From contig CAWKCP010000048.1 of assembly GCA_963848115.1 (NCBI GenBank), positions 62,001 through 126,000 on the forward strand: DNA of 64,000 nucleotides, written 5' to 3'. This stretch comes from JAWKOK01 sp963848115 (GTDB taxonomy: Bacteria > Chloroflexota > Anaerolineae > Caldilineales > Caldilineaceae). The notes beneath the pieces are model-generated. The model saw only the letters and a list, made by a program, of their open reading frames with translations. It was not told the origin of the DNA and ran no database searches. Positions within the stretch are counted from its first letter, which is position 1. Every line of letters begins with the position of its first letter. A program made the translations under genes and the position numbers. Positions 10,498 to 18,778 of this stretch are shown piece by piece.

Positions 10498-12042
10498 ATG
10501 GAAGTAATCTGGTTGGCAACAGCGTATGGTACAGGATTGGCCGCCAAGGCCCTACGCCTTCCGGTCTTGGTCGGATTTCTGGCTGCCGGTCTGGTGCTGT
10601 CGGCCTTTGGCGTCACGGCCACCGAGACCTTGGTCACCATCGGTGATTTTGGCGTGATCTTCCTGCTCTTCACCGTCGGACTGCATATGCGCGTCAAGAG
10701 CCTGTTGCGGCCGGAAGTCCTTGGCGTGGGCGCCATCCATATGGTCCTCAGCATAACGTTCTTCACAGGTGTCTTGCTGCTGTTGGGCGTGAACGTTGTA
10801 GCGGCGCTGCTGGTTGCGGTGGGGCTGGGGTTCTCCAGCACGGTGTTGGCTGCCAAGAGTCTCGAGTCGCGGGACGAGTTGGACGCCTACCACGGACGCG
10901 TCGCCATCGGCATCTTGATCTTTCAGGATCTGGTGGCCGTGATCCTGCTGATTTTCACCGGTGCGGAGTCGCCCAACTGGTGGGCCCTGGCCCTGCTTGC
11001 CCTGCCCCTGCTGCGCCCGCTGCTCTGGCGCGGCCTCAGCCTCAGCGGCCAGGGCGAGTTGATGCTCATCTACGGGCTGCTGTTGGCCTTGGGCATCGGT
11101 TGGCTCTTCGAGTTTGGCGGACTCAGTCCCAAGTTGGGCGCATTGGTCGCCGGCATCCTTCTGGCCGGCCATGCCCAGGCTGATGATCTCTACGATCAGC
11201 TCTGGGCCATCAAGGAGGTCTTCCTGGTGGCCTTCTTCCTGCAGGTCGGTCTGACCGGACTGCCCACGCTCGGCGATCTCTGGTTGCTTGGGGTTCTACT
11301 AGTTCTGTTGCCGCTCAAAGGGGTGCTCTTTTTCGGGCTATTGGTCCTCTTCCGGCTGCGCGCGCGTACGGCGTTCATGGCCGGTTTGACGTTGACCGCC
11401 TACAGCGAATTTGCCTTGATCGTCGCTGCGGCCGCGGCCAAGAATGGCATGATTGCCGAATCCTACGTGGTTGTCCTGGGTCTCTTGGTTGCCATCTCCT
11501 TCGCCGTCAATGCACCGCTCAGCGCCGCTGCCAACCGGTTGTGGGCGCGCTGGGAGCCGTGGCTTGTGCGCTTCGAACGCCACAAAATCCATCATCTTGA
11601 CGAACAGCCGCACGGTATCGGCAGGACTGATGTGCTGATTGTCGGCATGGGGCGGGCGGGCACAGCCGCCTACGACTACTTGATCGAACAGGGCGGACGG
11701 CCGCTTGGCCTGGACAACGATCCCGCCCAGATTGAACTCCATCTGAATGCCGGTAGGCGCGTCATTTTTGGCGACGAGAAAGACCCGGAACTGTGGCAGG
11801 AGATGGAGATTGGCAACCTGGGCGCTGTCCTTCTCATAACGCCCGATGACGGCTACAATGCCCGCACCACGGCATTGCTGCGCGAGTTGGGCTTTGAGGG
11901 GACTATCAACGCCCTGATCCGTGATGAGTCCGCCAGCCAACCGCTGTTCGACGCCGGCGCCACGTCCGTCAGCCTGCCCATGAAGCAAGCCGGCGTCGAT
12001 CTGGCCCGCACCAGCCTGCAACCGTCGGCGCTGTCGGGCTAG
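10498..12042 (+). CDS. Cation:proton antiporter with TrkA-N domain (KefB/KefC-like)
   Basis: 514 residues, ATG with TTGAGGAGACG upstream. The first 370 residues are a CPA2-type sodium/proton exchanger domain with about 12 membrane segments. After a cytoplasmic linker, residues about 378-510 form a Rossmann RCK/TrkA-N domain with the nucleotide motif GMGRAG. This matches the KefB/KefC/YbaL group of potassium or sodium efflux antiporters gated by nucleotide or thiol ligands. The chain starts directly in the first helix, slightly shorter than usual. It appears to be a single-gene unit after the photolyase hairpin. Ion specificity cannot be read from the sequence. Confidence 0.9.
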   Translation: MEVIWLATAYGTGLAAKALRLPVLVGFLAAGLVLSAFGVTATETLVTIGDFGVIFLLFTVGLHMRVKSLLRPEVLGVGAIHMVLSITFFTGVLLLLGVNVVAALLVAVGLGFSSTVLAAKSLESRDELDAYHGRVAIGILIFQDLVAVILLIFTGAESPNWWALALLALPLLRPLLWRGLSLSGQGELMLIYGLLLALGIGWLFEFGGLSPKLGALVAGILLAGHAQADDLYDQLWAIKEVFLVAFFLQVGLTGLPTLGDLWLLGVLLVLLPLKGVLFFGLLVLFRLRARTAFMAGLTLTAYSEFALIVAAAAAKNGMIAESYVVVLGLLVAISFAVNAPLSAAANRLWARWEPWLVRFERHKIHHLDEQPHGIGRTDVLIVGMGRAGTAAYDYLIEQGGRPLGLDNDPAQIELHLNAGRRVIFGDEKDPELWQEMEIGNLGAVLLITPDDGYNARTTALLRELGFEGTINALIRDESASQPLFDAGATSVSLPMKQAGVDLARTSLQPSALSG

Positions 12043-12119
12043 CGTACGCGTCTTTTCAGTAGTCCAGCTTGGATGCGGGACCGTGTTGAACCTGGCTTCC
12101 GACCTTCCGGAGCCAATCG

Positions 12120-13076
12120 TCAACGTACGATCCTTGTGCCGGTCTCGCCCTGGACGGCACGCCGCAGGTTCTCTGGATCGGTGATCAGCGCCGCAGCGTT
12201 GGGATTGCTGGATTCACGGAGAAATTCGAGACATCCTTCGATCTTCGGCCGCATGCTTCCGGGTGCGAATTGACCTTCGGCGAGATAGCGCTCGGCCTCA
12301 GCCATCGTCATCTGATCAAGATCGATCTGATCCGACTTGCCGAAATTGAGCGCCACCTTCTCAACACCGGTGCTGATCAGCAACAGATCGGCGCTGATGT
12401 TGACGGCCAACAGGCTGCTGGCCCGGTCCTTATCGATAACGGCTGAGACGCCGCGCAGTTCGCCCGCCTCATTGCGTATGACTGGAATGCCACCGCCGCC
12501 CACCGCCACCACCGTCCAGCCCACAGAGAGCGCCTGTTCAATGGCCTTGGACTCGATGATCTCCATCGGATCCGGCGATGCGATCACCCGCCGCCAGCCG
12601 CGGCCGGAATCCTCGGCCACGCGCCAGCCTTCTGACTCAAAGCGTCGTGCCGTTGTCTCGTCCATGAACCCGCCGATCGGTTTCGACGGGTTCTCGAAGG
12701 CCGGATCATCACGATCGACCAGCACCTGGGTGATGATCGCCAAACATTGGCGTGGAATGTCGCGTGCATGGAACTCATTGTTGAGCGCCTGCTGTAACAT
12801 ATAGCCGATGGCTCCCTGGGTGTCAGCCACAATCAGGCTGAGCGGGGTCGGGTGGACTTCATGGGCGGCGATCTCGCTGCGACGCAATATGAAACCGACC
12901 TGGGGACCATTGCCGTGGGTAACGACCGCATTCCATCCCGACTCGATGATGCCGGCAATGTGATGAGTCGTCTCACGCACCGCGTCCCACTGATAGCGGA
13001 CCTGTGGATGATGCTTGTCTTTGATCAATGAGTTGCCGCCGACAGCGATGACGGCAATAGGTGTACGTTCTGACAT
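12120..13076 (-). CDS. arcC: Carbamate kinase
   Basis: 318 residues from the internal ATG at 13076, which has GGAGAAGACTCC upstream; an ATG at 13094 would add six residues and lacks a site. Amino-acid kinase fold with conserved VAVGGNSL, THGNGPQVG, TVVAVGGGGIPV and DKDRASSLLA motifs typical of ArcC. The enzyme interconverts carbamoyl phosphate + ADP and carbamate + ATP, usually in arginine deiminase, agmatine or purine/allantoin breakdown. No arcA, arcB or ureidoglycolate gene is nearby. It follows an ABC ATPase and a substrate-binding protein on the same strand, so carbamoyl phosphate from an imported nitrogen compound is a reasonable but unproven source. Confidence 0.93.
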   Translation of the reverse strand: MSERTPIAVIAVGGNSLIKDKHHPQVRYQWDAVRETTHHIAGIIESGWNAVVTHGNGPQVGFILRRSEIAAHEVHPTPLSLIVADTQGAIGYMLQQALNNEFHARDIPRQCLAIITQVLVDRDDPAFENPSKPIGGFMDETTARRFESEGWRVAEDSGRGWRRVIASPDPMEIIESKAIEQALSVGWTVVAVGGGGIPVIRNEAGELRGVSAVIDKDRASSLLAVNISADLLLISTGVEKVALNFGKSDQIDLDQMTMAEAERYLAEGQFAPGSMRPKIEGCLEFLRESSNPNAAALITDPENLRRAVQGETGTRIVR

Positions 13077-13107
13077 GGAGTCTTCTCCAGACACTTAGAT
13101 GTCCCAT

Positions 13108-13905
13108 TTAGGCGCCCTGTCTTGCAGCATTGACCTCGTCTCGCAGATCTTCCCATATGTGGTAGGAGAGATCGCCGAAGGCTGGGTCACGTTTCAATTC
13201 GTAGACGCTGCGCGGCCGTTCAAAGGGGATGGTGACAGCAGACTTGATCAGCCCTGGGATGGCGCTCATGATCAGCACGCGATCGCCCAACACAATGGCT
13301 TCATCAATAGAGTGGGTCACGAAGACAACAGTCTTGTCAGTTTCGTCCCAAAGCTGCAGCAGCTCATCCTGAAGGATCACCCTGTTCTGGGCATCAAGGG
13401 CGCCAAAGGGTTCATCCATCAAGAGTACCGTTGGATCGTTAGCCAGGGCGCGTGCCAGGGCGACACGCTGGCGCATTCCCCCTGACAGTTGATACGGATA
13501 GGCCTCGGCAAAGCGAGTAAGGCCGACCGTCTGCAACATGCGTCCCACGATCTCCTCGCGTTGCCGCAAGCCGACGCCCCGCACACTCAACCCATAACCG
13601 ACATTGTCATGGACGGTCAGCCATGGAAAAGTCGAGTCGCCCTGAAAGACCATGCTGTTGAAGGGCCGGCTGTCTCCATTATGAATAGAGATGTCCGGAT
13701 CATCAAGCTTGATCGTCCCGCTTGTCGGTTCTTCCAACTTAGCCAGAAGACGCAACAGAGTACTCTTGCCGCACCCGCTCGGCCCGACGATGCAGACGAA
13801 CTCGCCCGCTTCAATCGAGAGGTCAAGCGGCCCCAGCGCAAGCAGGTTGGACCCGTCCGGCCCGACATAGGATTTTGTGAGGTCTTGGATTTGGATGATT
13901 GGCAT
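13108..13905 (-). CDS. ABC importer ATPase, nitrate/sulfonate/taurine (SsuB/TauB) type
   Basis: About 265 residues; ATG 13905 is preferred over an upstream TTG. Walker A is GPSGCGKST, the signature is LSGGMRQR, Walker B is VLLMDEPFGALD, and the H-loop is VTHSIDEA. The class energises uptake of nitrate, sulfonates, taurine, pyrimidine precursors and similar small compounds. It sits between the substrate-binding lipoprotein (65 bases upstream) and carbamate kinase (32 bases downstream), so the three probably form one operon. The matching permease is not encoded in the window. Confidence 0.92.
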   Translation of the reverse strand: MPIIQIQDLTKSYVGPDGSNLLALGPLDLSIEAGEFVCIVGPSGCGKSTLLRLLAKLEEPTSGTIKLDDPDISIHNGDSRPFNSMVFQGDSTFPWLTVHDNVGYGLSVRGVGLRQREEIVGRMLQTVGLTRFAEAYPYQLSGGMRQRVALARALANDPTVLLMDEPFGALDAQNRVILQDELLQLWDETDKTVVFVTHSIDEAIVLGDRVLIMSAIPGLIKSAVTIPFERPRSVYELKRDPAFGDLSYHIWEDLRDEVNAARQGA

Positions 13906-13975
13906 GATCAAAGCAGTAGGGAGTGGGGGGAGTAGGGGTTAGACCGATAGGCCCGCATCCCCACCTCCCTACATC

Positions 13976-15061
13976 CTACTCCCACTCCACCTCACCGCCC
14001 AACGTCTCAACCGCCTGCTCCGCATAGCTGCTGTTGATGAACTGGGAGAGGTCGATGTTTTCGTCGTAGCTGAGTTGGCCCTGGTCCCGGAAGAAGTCCT
14101 GTAGCCCCATCAGATCTTCGACGGGCACCACGCCGTTGGGATCGTGGTAGGAGCGGCTGGCGCGAGCGACCACGTCCGCCGGCACATTGGTGGCGTTCTC
14201 GATGATGGCCAGGATCTCATCGTCGTACCACTGGTCGCCGTTGAGATCGCGGGCGCCACGGATGAACGCCTTGACGAAGCCAGCCGCCAGGTCGGGATTG
14301 GCCTCGGCCCACTCTTTGTTGTAGTAGAGCACAGTGGCCGTGTACGAATCCAGAAAATCATCGCTGAGCCGGGCAATCAATCCCTGGTCCTCGGCGAAGG
14401 TTACCAACGGCTCAGCCAGCATGCCGGCGTCCAGCGATCCGTTCTCAAGGGCGGGCGCCACATCGCGGAAGCCGACACCGGTTACGTCTACATCCTCGAA
14501 GCCGAGGTTTCCCTGTTGCAGTGCACGCCAAAGCCAATACTCGGTGGCCGCGCCCTTGGCATTTGTGGAGACCACTTTGCCGGCAAGATCGGCGATGTCG
14601 GTCAGTTCGCCCTCGTCAAAACGCGTCTTGGAGACGACCAATGGCGTGGTCAGCGGCGGGCGTTCGGTATGCAACGGGGCCACAATTTCGAAGTCGATGT
14701 CTCGCGCTACTGCGTTGAACATGCCTGCACCGATGCCGCCACCGGCCACGTCAAAGTTGCCCGATGCCACTTGGACCACGTTCTCAGTGCCGCCTTGCAC
14801 CGGTACCAGCTCGACATCAATGCCCTCTTCGGCAAAGTAGCCCCTCTGGTCGGCCACAAAGAGCGGCGCGTAGATGGTGATGGGCAGATGGCCTACGGTG
14901 ACGGTAGTCAATTCGCTATTGGCTCCCTCAACTTCAGATTCGGTTGTTTGGGAAGCTGGCTCGTCGGTGTTCGGCGCAGTTGTATCCGTCGCCGGTGGTG
15001 CTGCACAAGCGCTCAGGCCAATGACCGTGACGAACAGGATCAGGGTAAACAAGGTGCGCAT
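13976..15061 (-). CDS. ABC substrate-binding lipoprotein, NMT1/SsuA-like
   Basis: 361 residues. Lipoprotein signal peptide with lipobox LSAC (Cys19), then an acidic Thr/Ser-rich linker and a periplasmic-binding fold of the NMT1/SsuA/TauA group (TVGHLPITIYAPLFVADQRG, the GYFAEEGIDVELVP strand and a GAATEYWLW region). It should capture a small anionic or heterocyclic substrate outside the membrane. It is the first gene of the run SBP - ATPase - arcC on the minus strand. Substrate is undetermined: NMT1-like proteins bind sulfonates, nitrate or thiamin pyrimidine, and the adjacent carbamate kinase hints at a nitrogen compound. Confidence 0.88.
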   Translation of the reverse strand: MRTLFTLILFVTVIGLSACAAPPATDTTAPNTDEPASQTTESEVEGANSELTTVTVGHLPITIYAPLFVADQRGYFAEEGIDVELVPVQGGTENVVQVASGNFDVAGGGIGAGMFNAVARDIDFEIVAPLHTERPPLTTPLVVSKTRFDEGELTDIADLAGKVVSTNAKGAATEYWLWRALQQGNLGFEDVDVTGVGFRDVAPALENGSLDAGMLAEPLVTFAEDQGLIARLSDDFLDSYTATVLYYNKEWAEANPDLAAGFVKAFIRGARDLNGDQWYDDEILAIIENATNVPADVVARASRSYHDPNGVVPVEDLMGLQDFFRDQGQLSYDENIDLSQFINSSYAEQAVETLGGEVEWE

Positions 15062-15167
15062 TTATTTCTCCGATCAGAAGCGTTATTCAAAAACAGAGTA
15101 TTTGGCGTGTGTCAGGACCTGACATCATCGCGATTTTGAAGAAAAGACAGTGGCTAACTGTCCATTC

Positions 15168-16238
15168 TCATGGTTCGCCAACTGATACGATCTCTTCTGC
15201 GGCTCGCCGCAGCCGATCGCGGATGGCCAGGCCCGATCCCTGCGGCGCAAAATCCCGCGCCAGTATCAACTCGACACCGGCATCGTCCAGTGTGCGCATG
15301 GCGTCAAAGAGGCGTCTGGCAACCGACTCTGCATCGGCCTGGGGGCCTAGTGACGCCAGCGGACACCCGAGTTTCGACAGCCTGCCTCCATCTTCATCGG
15401 CTACCAGAAGCCCTATGTTGCGTCCAGATGCTATCTCGTCCTCCGCCCTGGCCCGGATAGCGTCTTGGACAAGATGGTCAGGACCGCTGAAGAGGATTAG
15501 CGTCGCGGTCGGCGCGTAGTGGCGGTCAAGCATCCCCGGCGATGGCAGCGCCTTACGCTTCTCCTGGTTGCCTATCTTGTCGACCCGTCCGAGTACGGCT
15601 TCCAAATCTTCCAGCAAGACGCCGCCGGGCCGCAACAGCACAGGTCGTTCGCCACTCAGATCGAGCACCGTTGATTCGACGCCGATCGATGTCGGTCCAC
15701 CGTCAAGGATTAGATCGACTTTACCGTTCAAGTCGTCGAGCACGTGCTGTGCCGTGGTCGGGCTAGTGTGGCTGAAGCGGTTGGCGCTGGGCGCAGCGAT
15801 AGGGCATTCGGCCGCTTCGATCAAGGCCTTTGCCACTGGATGATCTGGACAGCGCACTGCCACAGTTGGCCCTTGCGCCGTCACCACCAGGGGCACTCGA
15901 TCCGATCTGGGCAACACCAGCGTCAGCGCGCCCGGCCAGAACCGCTCGGTCAATCGAGCAGCCACTGGCGAGATGGTCGTCACAAGCTCGGCCAGCATTG
16001 CTGTGTCGGCAACATGGACAATGACCGGATCATAGGCTGGACGACCCTTGGCCGCGAAAATGCGCATCACGGCTTCGGCATCCAGCGCGTTGGCGCCCAA
16101 TCCGTAGACGGTCTCGGTCGGAAAGGCGACCAAGCCGCCCACTTGGATGATGCGGGCGGCTTGGCGAATCAGGTCGGATTGCGGGCGCCGCGGATCGACG
16201 GCCAGCACTTGCGTCTCAACATCTCTCATCGTGTGCAT
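15168..16238 (-). CDS. Threonylcarbamoyl-AMP synthase, Sua5 type
   Basis: About 357 residues; start chosen among clustered ATGs (16229, 16238, 16247), all just downstream of the YkgJ-like gene's stop at 16271. None has a clear ribosome-binding site. The N-terminal YrdC domain has FPTETVYGLGANA and the anion-binding KxR-type residues; the C-terminal Sua5 domain follows after PSPGMLDRHYAPTA. The enzyme makes L-threonylcarbamoyl-AMP from Thr, bicarbonate and ATP for t6A37 of ANN-decoding tRNAs. The two-domain length fits Sua5 rather than the shorter TsaC. Its tandem position after the YkgJ-like gene may reflect co-transcription. Confidence 0.92.
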   Translation of the reverse strand: MHTMRDVETQVLAVDPRRPQSDLIRQAARIIQVGGLVAFPTETVYGLGANALDAEAVMRIFAAKGRPAYDPVIVHVADTAMLAELVTTISPVAARLTERFWPGALTLVLPRSDRVPLVVTAQGPTVAVRCPDHPVAKALIEAAECPIAAPSANRFSHTSPTTAQHVLDDLNGKVDLILDGGPTSIGVESTVLDLSGERPVLLRPGGVLLEDLEAVLGRVDKIGNQEKRKALPSPGMLDRHYAPTATLILFSGPDHLVQDAIRARAEDEIASGRNIGLLVADEDGGRLSKLGCPLASLGPQADAESVARRLFDAMRTLDDAGVELILARDFAPQGSGLAIRDRLRRAAEEIVSVGEP

Positions 16239-16270
16239 GGCGCACATTATCCGGCACACTGCGAAAGCGA

Positions 16271-16813
16271 TCAAATTTGGTAGGTGCGGTGGCGTATGCC
16301 ACGATCGCGCCACAGTTCCACCTTCAGCCGTTCGTAGACATTGAATACGATCGGGCAGATCGAGTAGTTGCCCACAACCCCAAATAGTCGGGTTCGAAAG
16401 TCCTTTTTGTGCAGATGCGGATAGGAGCGACACTCAGCAGGGCGGCACTCATAATTCACGCAAAGATTGTCTTCCAGGAAGGGACAGGGCGCTTCCCGAA
16501 TTTCATACGCGGGCGGGGCTGGCTTGTTGACCGTCAGATATTGTTGCTTGAAGGCTGCGACCGGCATCTGGAGCCCCACGGCAAATATGGGTATGTCCTC
16601 CTCTTCCAAGCCGGGACCATACATGTTGCAGCAATTTGCACAGGCCGTGCAGTCGATCTGAGCCGTTACTTCATCATTGATCCGGTGCACCACAGCATCC
16701 AATTCTTCATTGGAGATCGACAACCCTTTTAGGAAGGAGCGGAAGGAGAAGTTTTCGTCTTCTCTTTCTTCACCCATCTGCTCGATGTAGGCAAGATCTG
16801 TTTCGATTTGCAT
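16271..16813 (-). CDS. YkgJ-family cysteine cluster protein
   Basis: 180 residues, ATG preceded by GGAGAAAACCA. The Cys-rich core CTACANCC, then CPFLEDNLCVNYECRP and AECRSYP, matches the YkgJ/Fe- or Zn-chelating CxxCxxCC family, thought to bind a metal or FeS cluster; biochemical roles are poorly defined. Soluble, with no signal peptide. The gene begins the minus-strand pair with Sua5. The family call is clear; the function is not. Confidence 0.88.
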   Translation of the reverse strand: MQIETDLAYIEQMGEEREDENFSFRSFLKGLSISNEELDAVVHRINDEVTAQIDCTACANCCNMYGPGLEEEDIPIFAVGLQMPVAAFKQQYLTVNKPAPPAYEIREAPCPFLEDNLCVNYECRPAECRSYPHLHKKDFRTRLFGVVGNYSICPIVFNVYERLKVELWRDRGIRHRTYQI

Positions 16814-16856
16814 TGGTTTTCTCCTTTCTCAGAAGCCGTTTGGTTAGCCTGCAACT

Positions 16857-18007
16857 CTATGGTACCACGATATTCTCATCTGCAGTGGCGGCGTCAAAGA
16901 TGACGGCTTCCTGGTGAGCGGCCACCATCTCCGGGTTGAGTCGGTGGCCGATGCCCGGCTGATCCGAGAGCAGTAGATGACCGTCAACAACTCGTTCCGG
17001 CGGATCCAGCAGCTCAGCGCGCCAGATCGACTTCGCCCCAGGCCTGTTCGAGGATATAAAAGTTGGGGATGGTCGCCATCGCTTGGGCTGTGGCAGCCGT
17101 GGCTACCGGGCCTGCCGGTTGGTGAGGCGCAACCAGCACCTGGTGCATACGCGCCGCAGCCGCGATCTCCTTCATCTCCAGGATACCGCCGCAATGTTTC
17201 ACATCGGGCATGAGCACATCGACCACGCGACGCTCCAAGAAGGGGCGGAAACCCACGATGCCGTAGATGCTCTCGGCCGAGGCAATCGGCATTGGCAAGG
17301 CCTGTTTGACCTCGACAAGGCCCTCCGGCTGGGTGAACGATACCGGCTCTTCGTACCAGAAGAGGTTGCAAGATTCCAGCGCCTTTCCAACTTGGATTGC
17401 TTCTGACACTTCCATGCGGCTGTGGCAGTCGACGGCTAGTTCAATCTCATTGCCAATGGCAGCGCGGACGGCTCGCACACGTTCGATGCCGGGAAGAGAT
17501 GCTGCATCCGGCCCCGTTCGCACACGGTTGGGATCGTTCAATTCATCAAAGGGCGCGATCTTGATCGCAGTGTAACCCTCGGATACCGCCTCTGCTGCGG
17601 CCAGGGCAAAGCCACGGGGCGATCGATCGCGCACGTGGCGGTTGATATTGGCATAGAGCCGCAGTCGATCCCGCATGGCGCCGCCCAACAGCACGTAGAC
17701 CGGCACGCCCAACTGCTGACCCAGGATATCCCAGAGGGCTTGTTCGATGGCGCTCAATGCTGTATGGACGATGCGTCCGCCATCGATGCGGCTCATACGC
17801 TTGCGAAGGGACTCAATCTGTGTCGGATCTGTTCCAATCAGCGGCGACCCAAGTTGGCCTATCGCCGCCAGGACCAGAGTGTCGTTGCTGCTGTGGCTGG
17901 CTTCACCGAGGCCGATGATTCCTGCATCCGTATGAATGTGGACGAAGATCCAGATCGCCGCGATGGTTGACTTTGACGACCACTGGTTCAACTGCCGTGA
18001 TTTTCAT
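16857..18007 (-). CDS. Enolase-superfamily (mandelate racemase/muconate lactonizing) enzyme, two frameshifts
   Basis: True start is ATG 18007 (MKITAVEPVVVKVNHRGD, with AAAGG upstream). One extra base at 17953 breaks RGD|WIFVHIHTD and a second at 17025 breaks EVD|WRAELLDPP. With both removed the protein is about 383 residues and ends at 16857. The capping domain is followed by a barrel with KIAPFDE, AVDCHS, EEP and a C-terminal APHQP, the usual metal-ligand and catalytic positions of dehydratases in this superfamily. Substrate is probably a sugar acid or a related carboxylate and cannot be specified. Both interruptions fall at the same heptamer, GATCTGG (minus strand), encoding Asp-Trp. Confidence 0.82.
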
Positions 18008-18133
18008 CAGTTCTGCCTTTCATCGGTTTAATACCTCTGGCCTATATATGCATGCACACGCTATAATGAGGTCATTGTTGCGTCGAACCAATGACCTGTG
18101 GAACAATCTGGTTTCGTCCGTGTTATCCACGTT

Positions 18134-18637
18134 CTATTGACTTGGTTGTGTTCGTAAAGGGACCTGATCGGCGAAACGATAAGTCCAGAGTTCATGATGG
18201 CGACCGTTCCACCGGCGCAGATGATGAGTCGTGATACCTCCAGCCTTCTCCAACAGAGCAACCTCCTGATAAAGGGTGGTGTGTGAGCTAGGTTTGCAGG
18301 TGAAAACGAAATACTGCTGGTGGACGTCCTCAATCAGTACACAGAGCGGCTGGTTGGCATAGAGATCATCGCCCAAATAGGTGACGCTATACGGCTCAAA
18401 ATGATCACTATGTTCCTGTAGCCAGCGTTTGGATGCGGCTCGTTCACAATCCTGCTTTTCATGACCATCCTGGGGCACGATAGCCTCTGGCGGTAGCGAC
18501 AAGACATGTGGGCAATCAGGTTTGACGATGACCGGTGCGATAGCGCTATGGTAGTAGTGAACGGTGCCTTGGCTATCCCGTCGCTCTGACAGCATCACAA
18601 TGGACCTTCGTCGATGAATGATAGACCACGCCGTCAT
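18134..18637 (-). pseudogene. ISNCY-like transposase remnant
   Basis: 167 codons resembling the middle of ISNCY-type transposases: the NGxVxYxHxAxxPVxV-like stretch, then the PQDGHEKQDCE motif, KRWLQEH and LGDDLY. The N-terminal part and the C-terminal part after the WTYRF region are missing, and no terminal inverted repeats or flanking target duplications were found. It lies between the enolase-superfamily gene and the repeat protein and is most likely the relic of an old insertion. Motif recognition is from memory of the family, so subgroup is uncertain. Confidence 0.65.
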
Positions 18638-18778
18638 GGCGAAGAACGGAAATGGGTTGAACCGTTTGACGAATGGCGGCAGGCGGCCACAAGGGCACGC
18701 CCCTACATGATCAACTCATTATGAACATACCACATTGCCTTTGGTGTTGGATTTCTAGCTTCCAAGGAGGCCCCTCCT

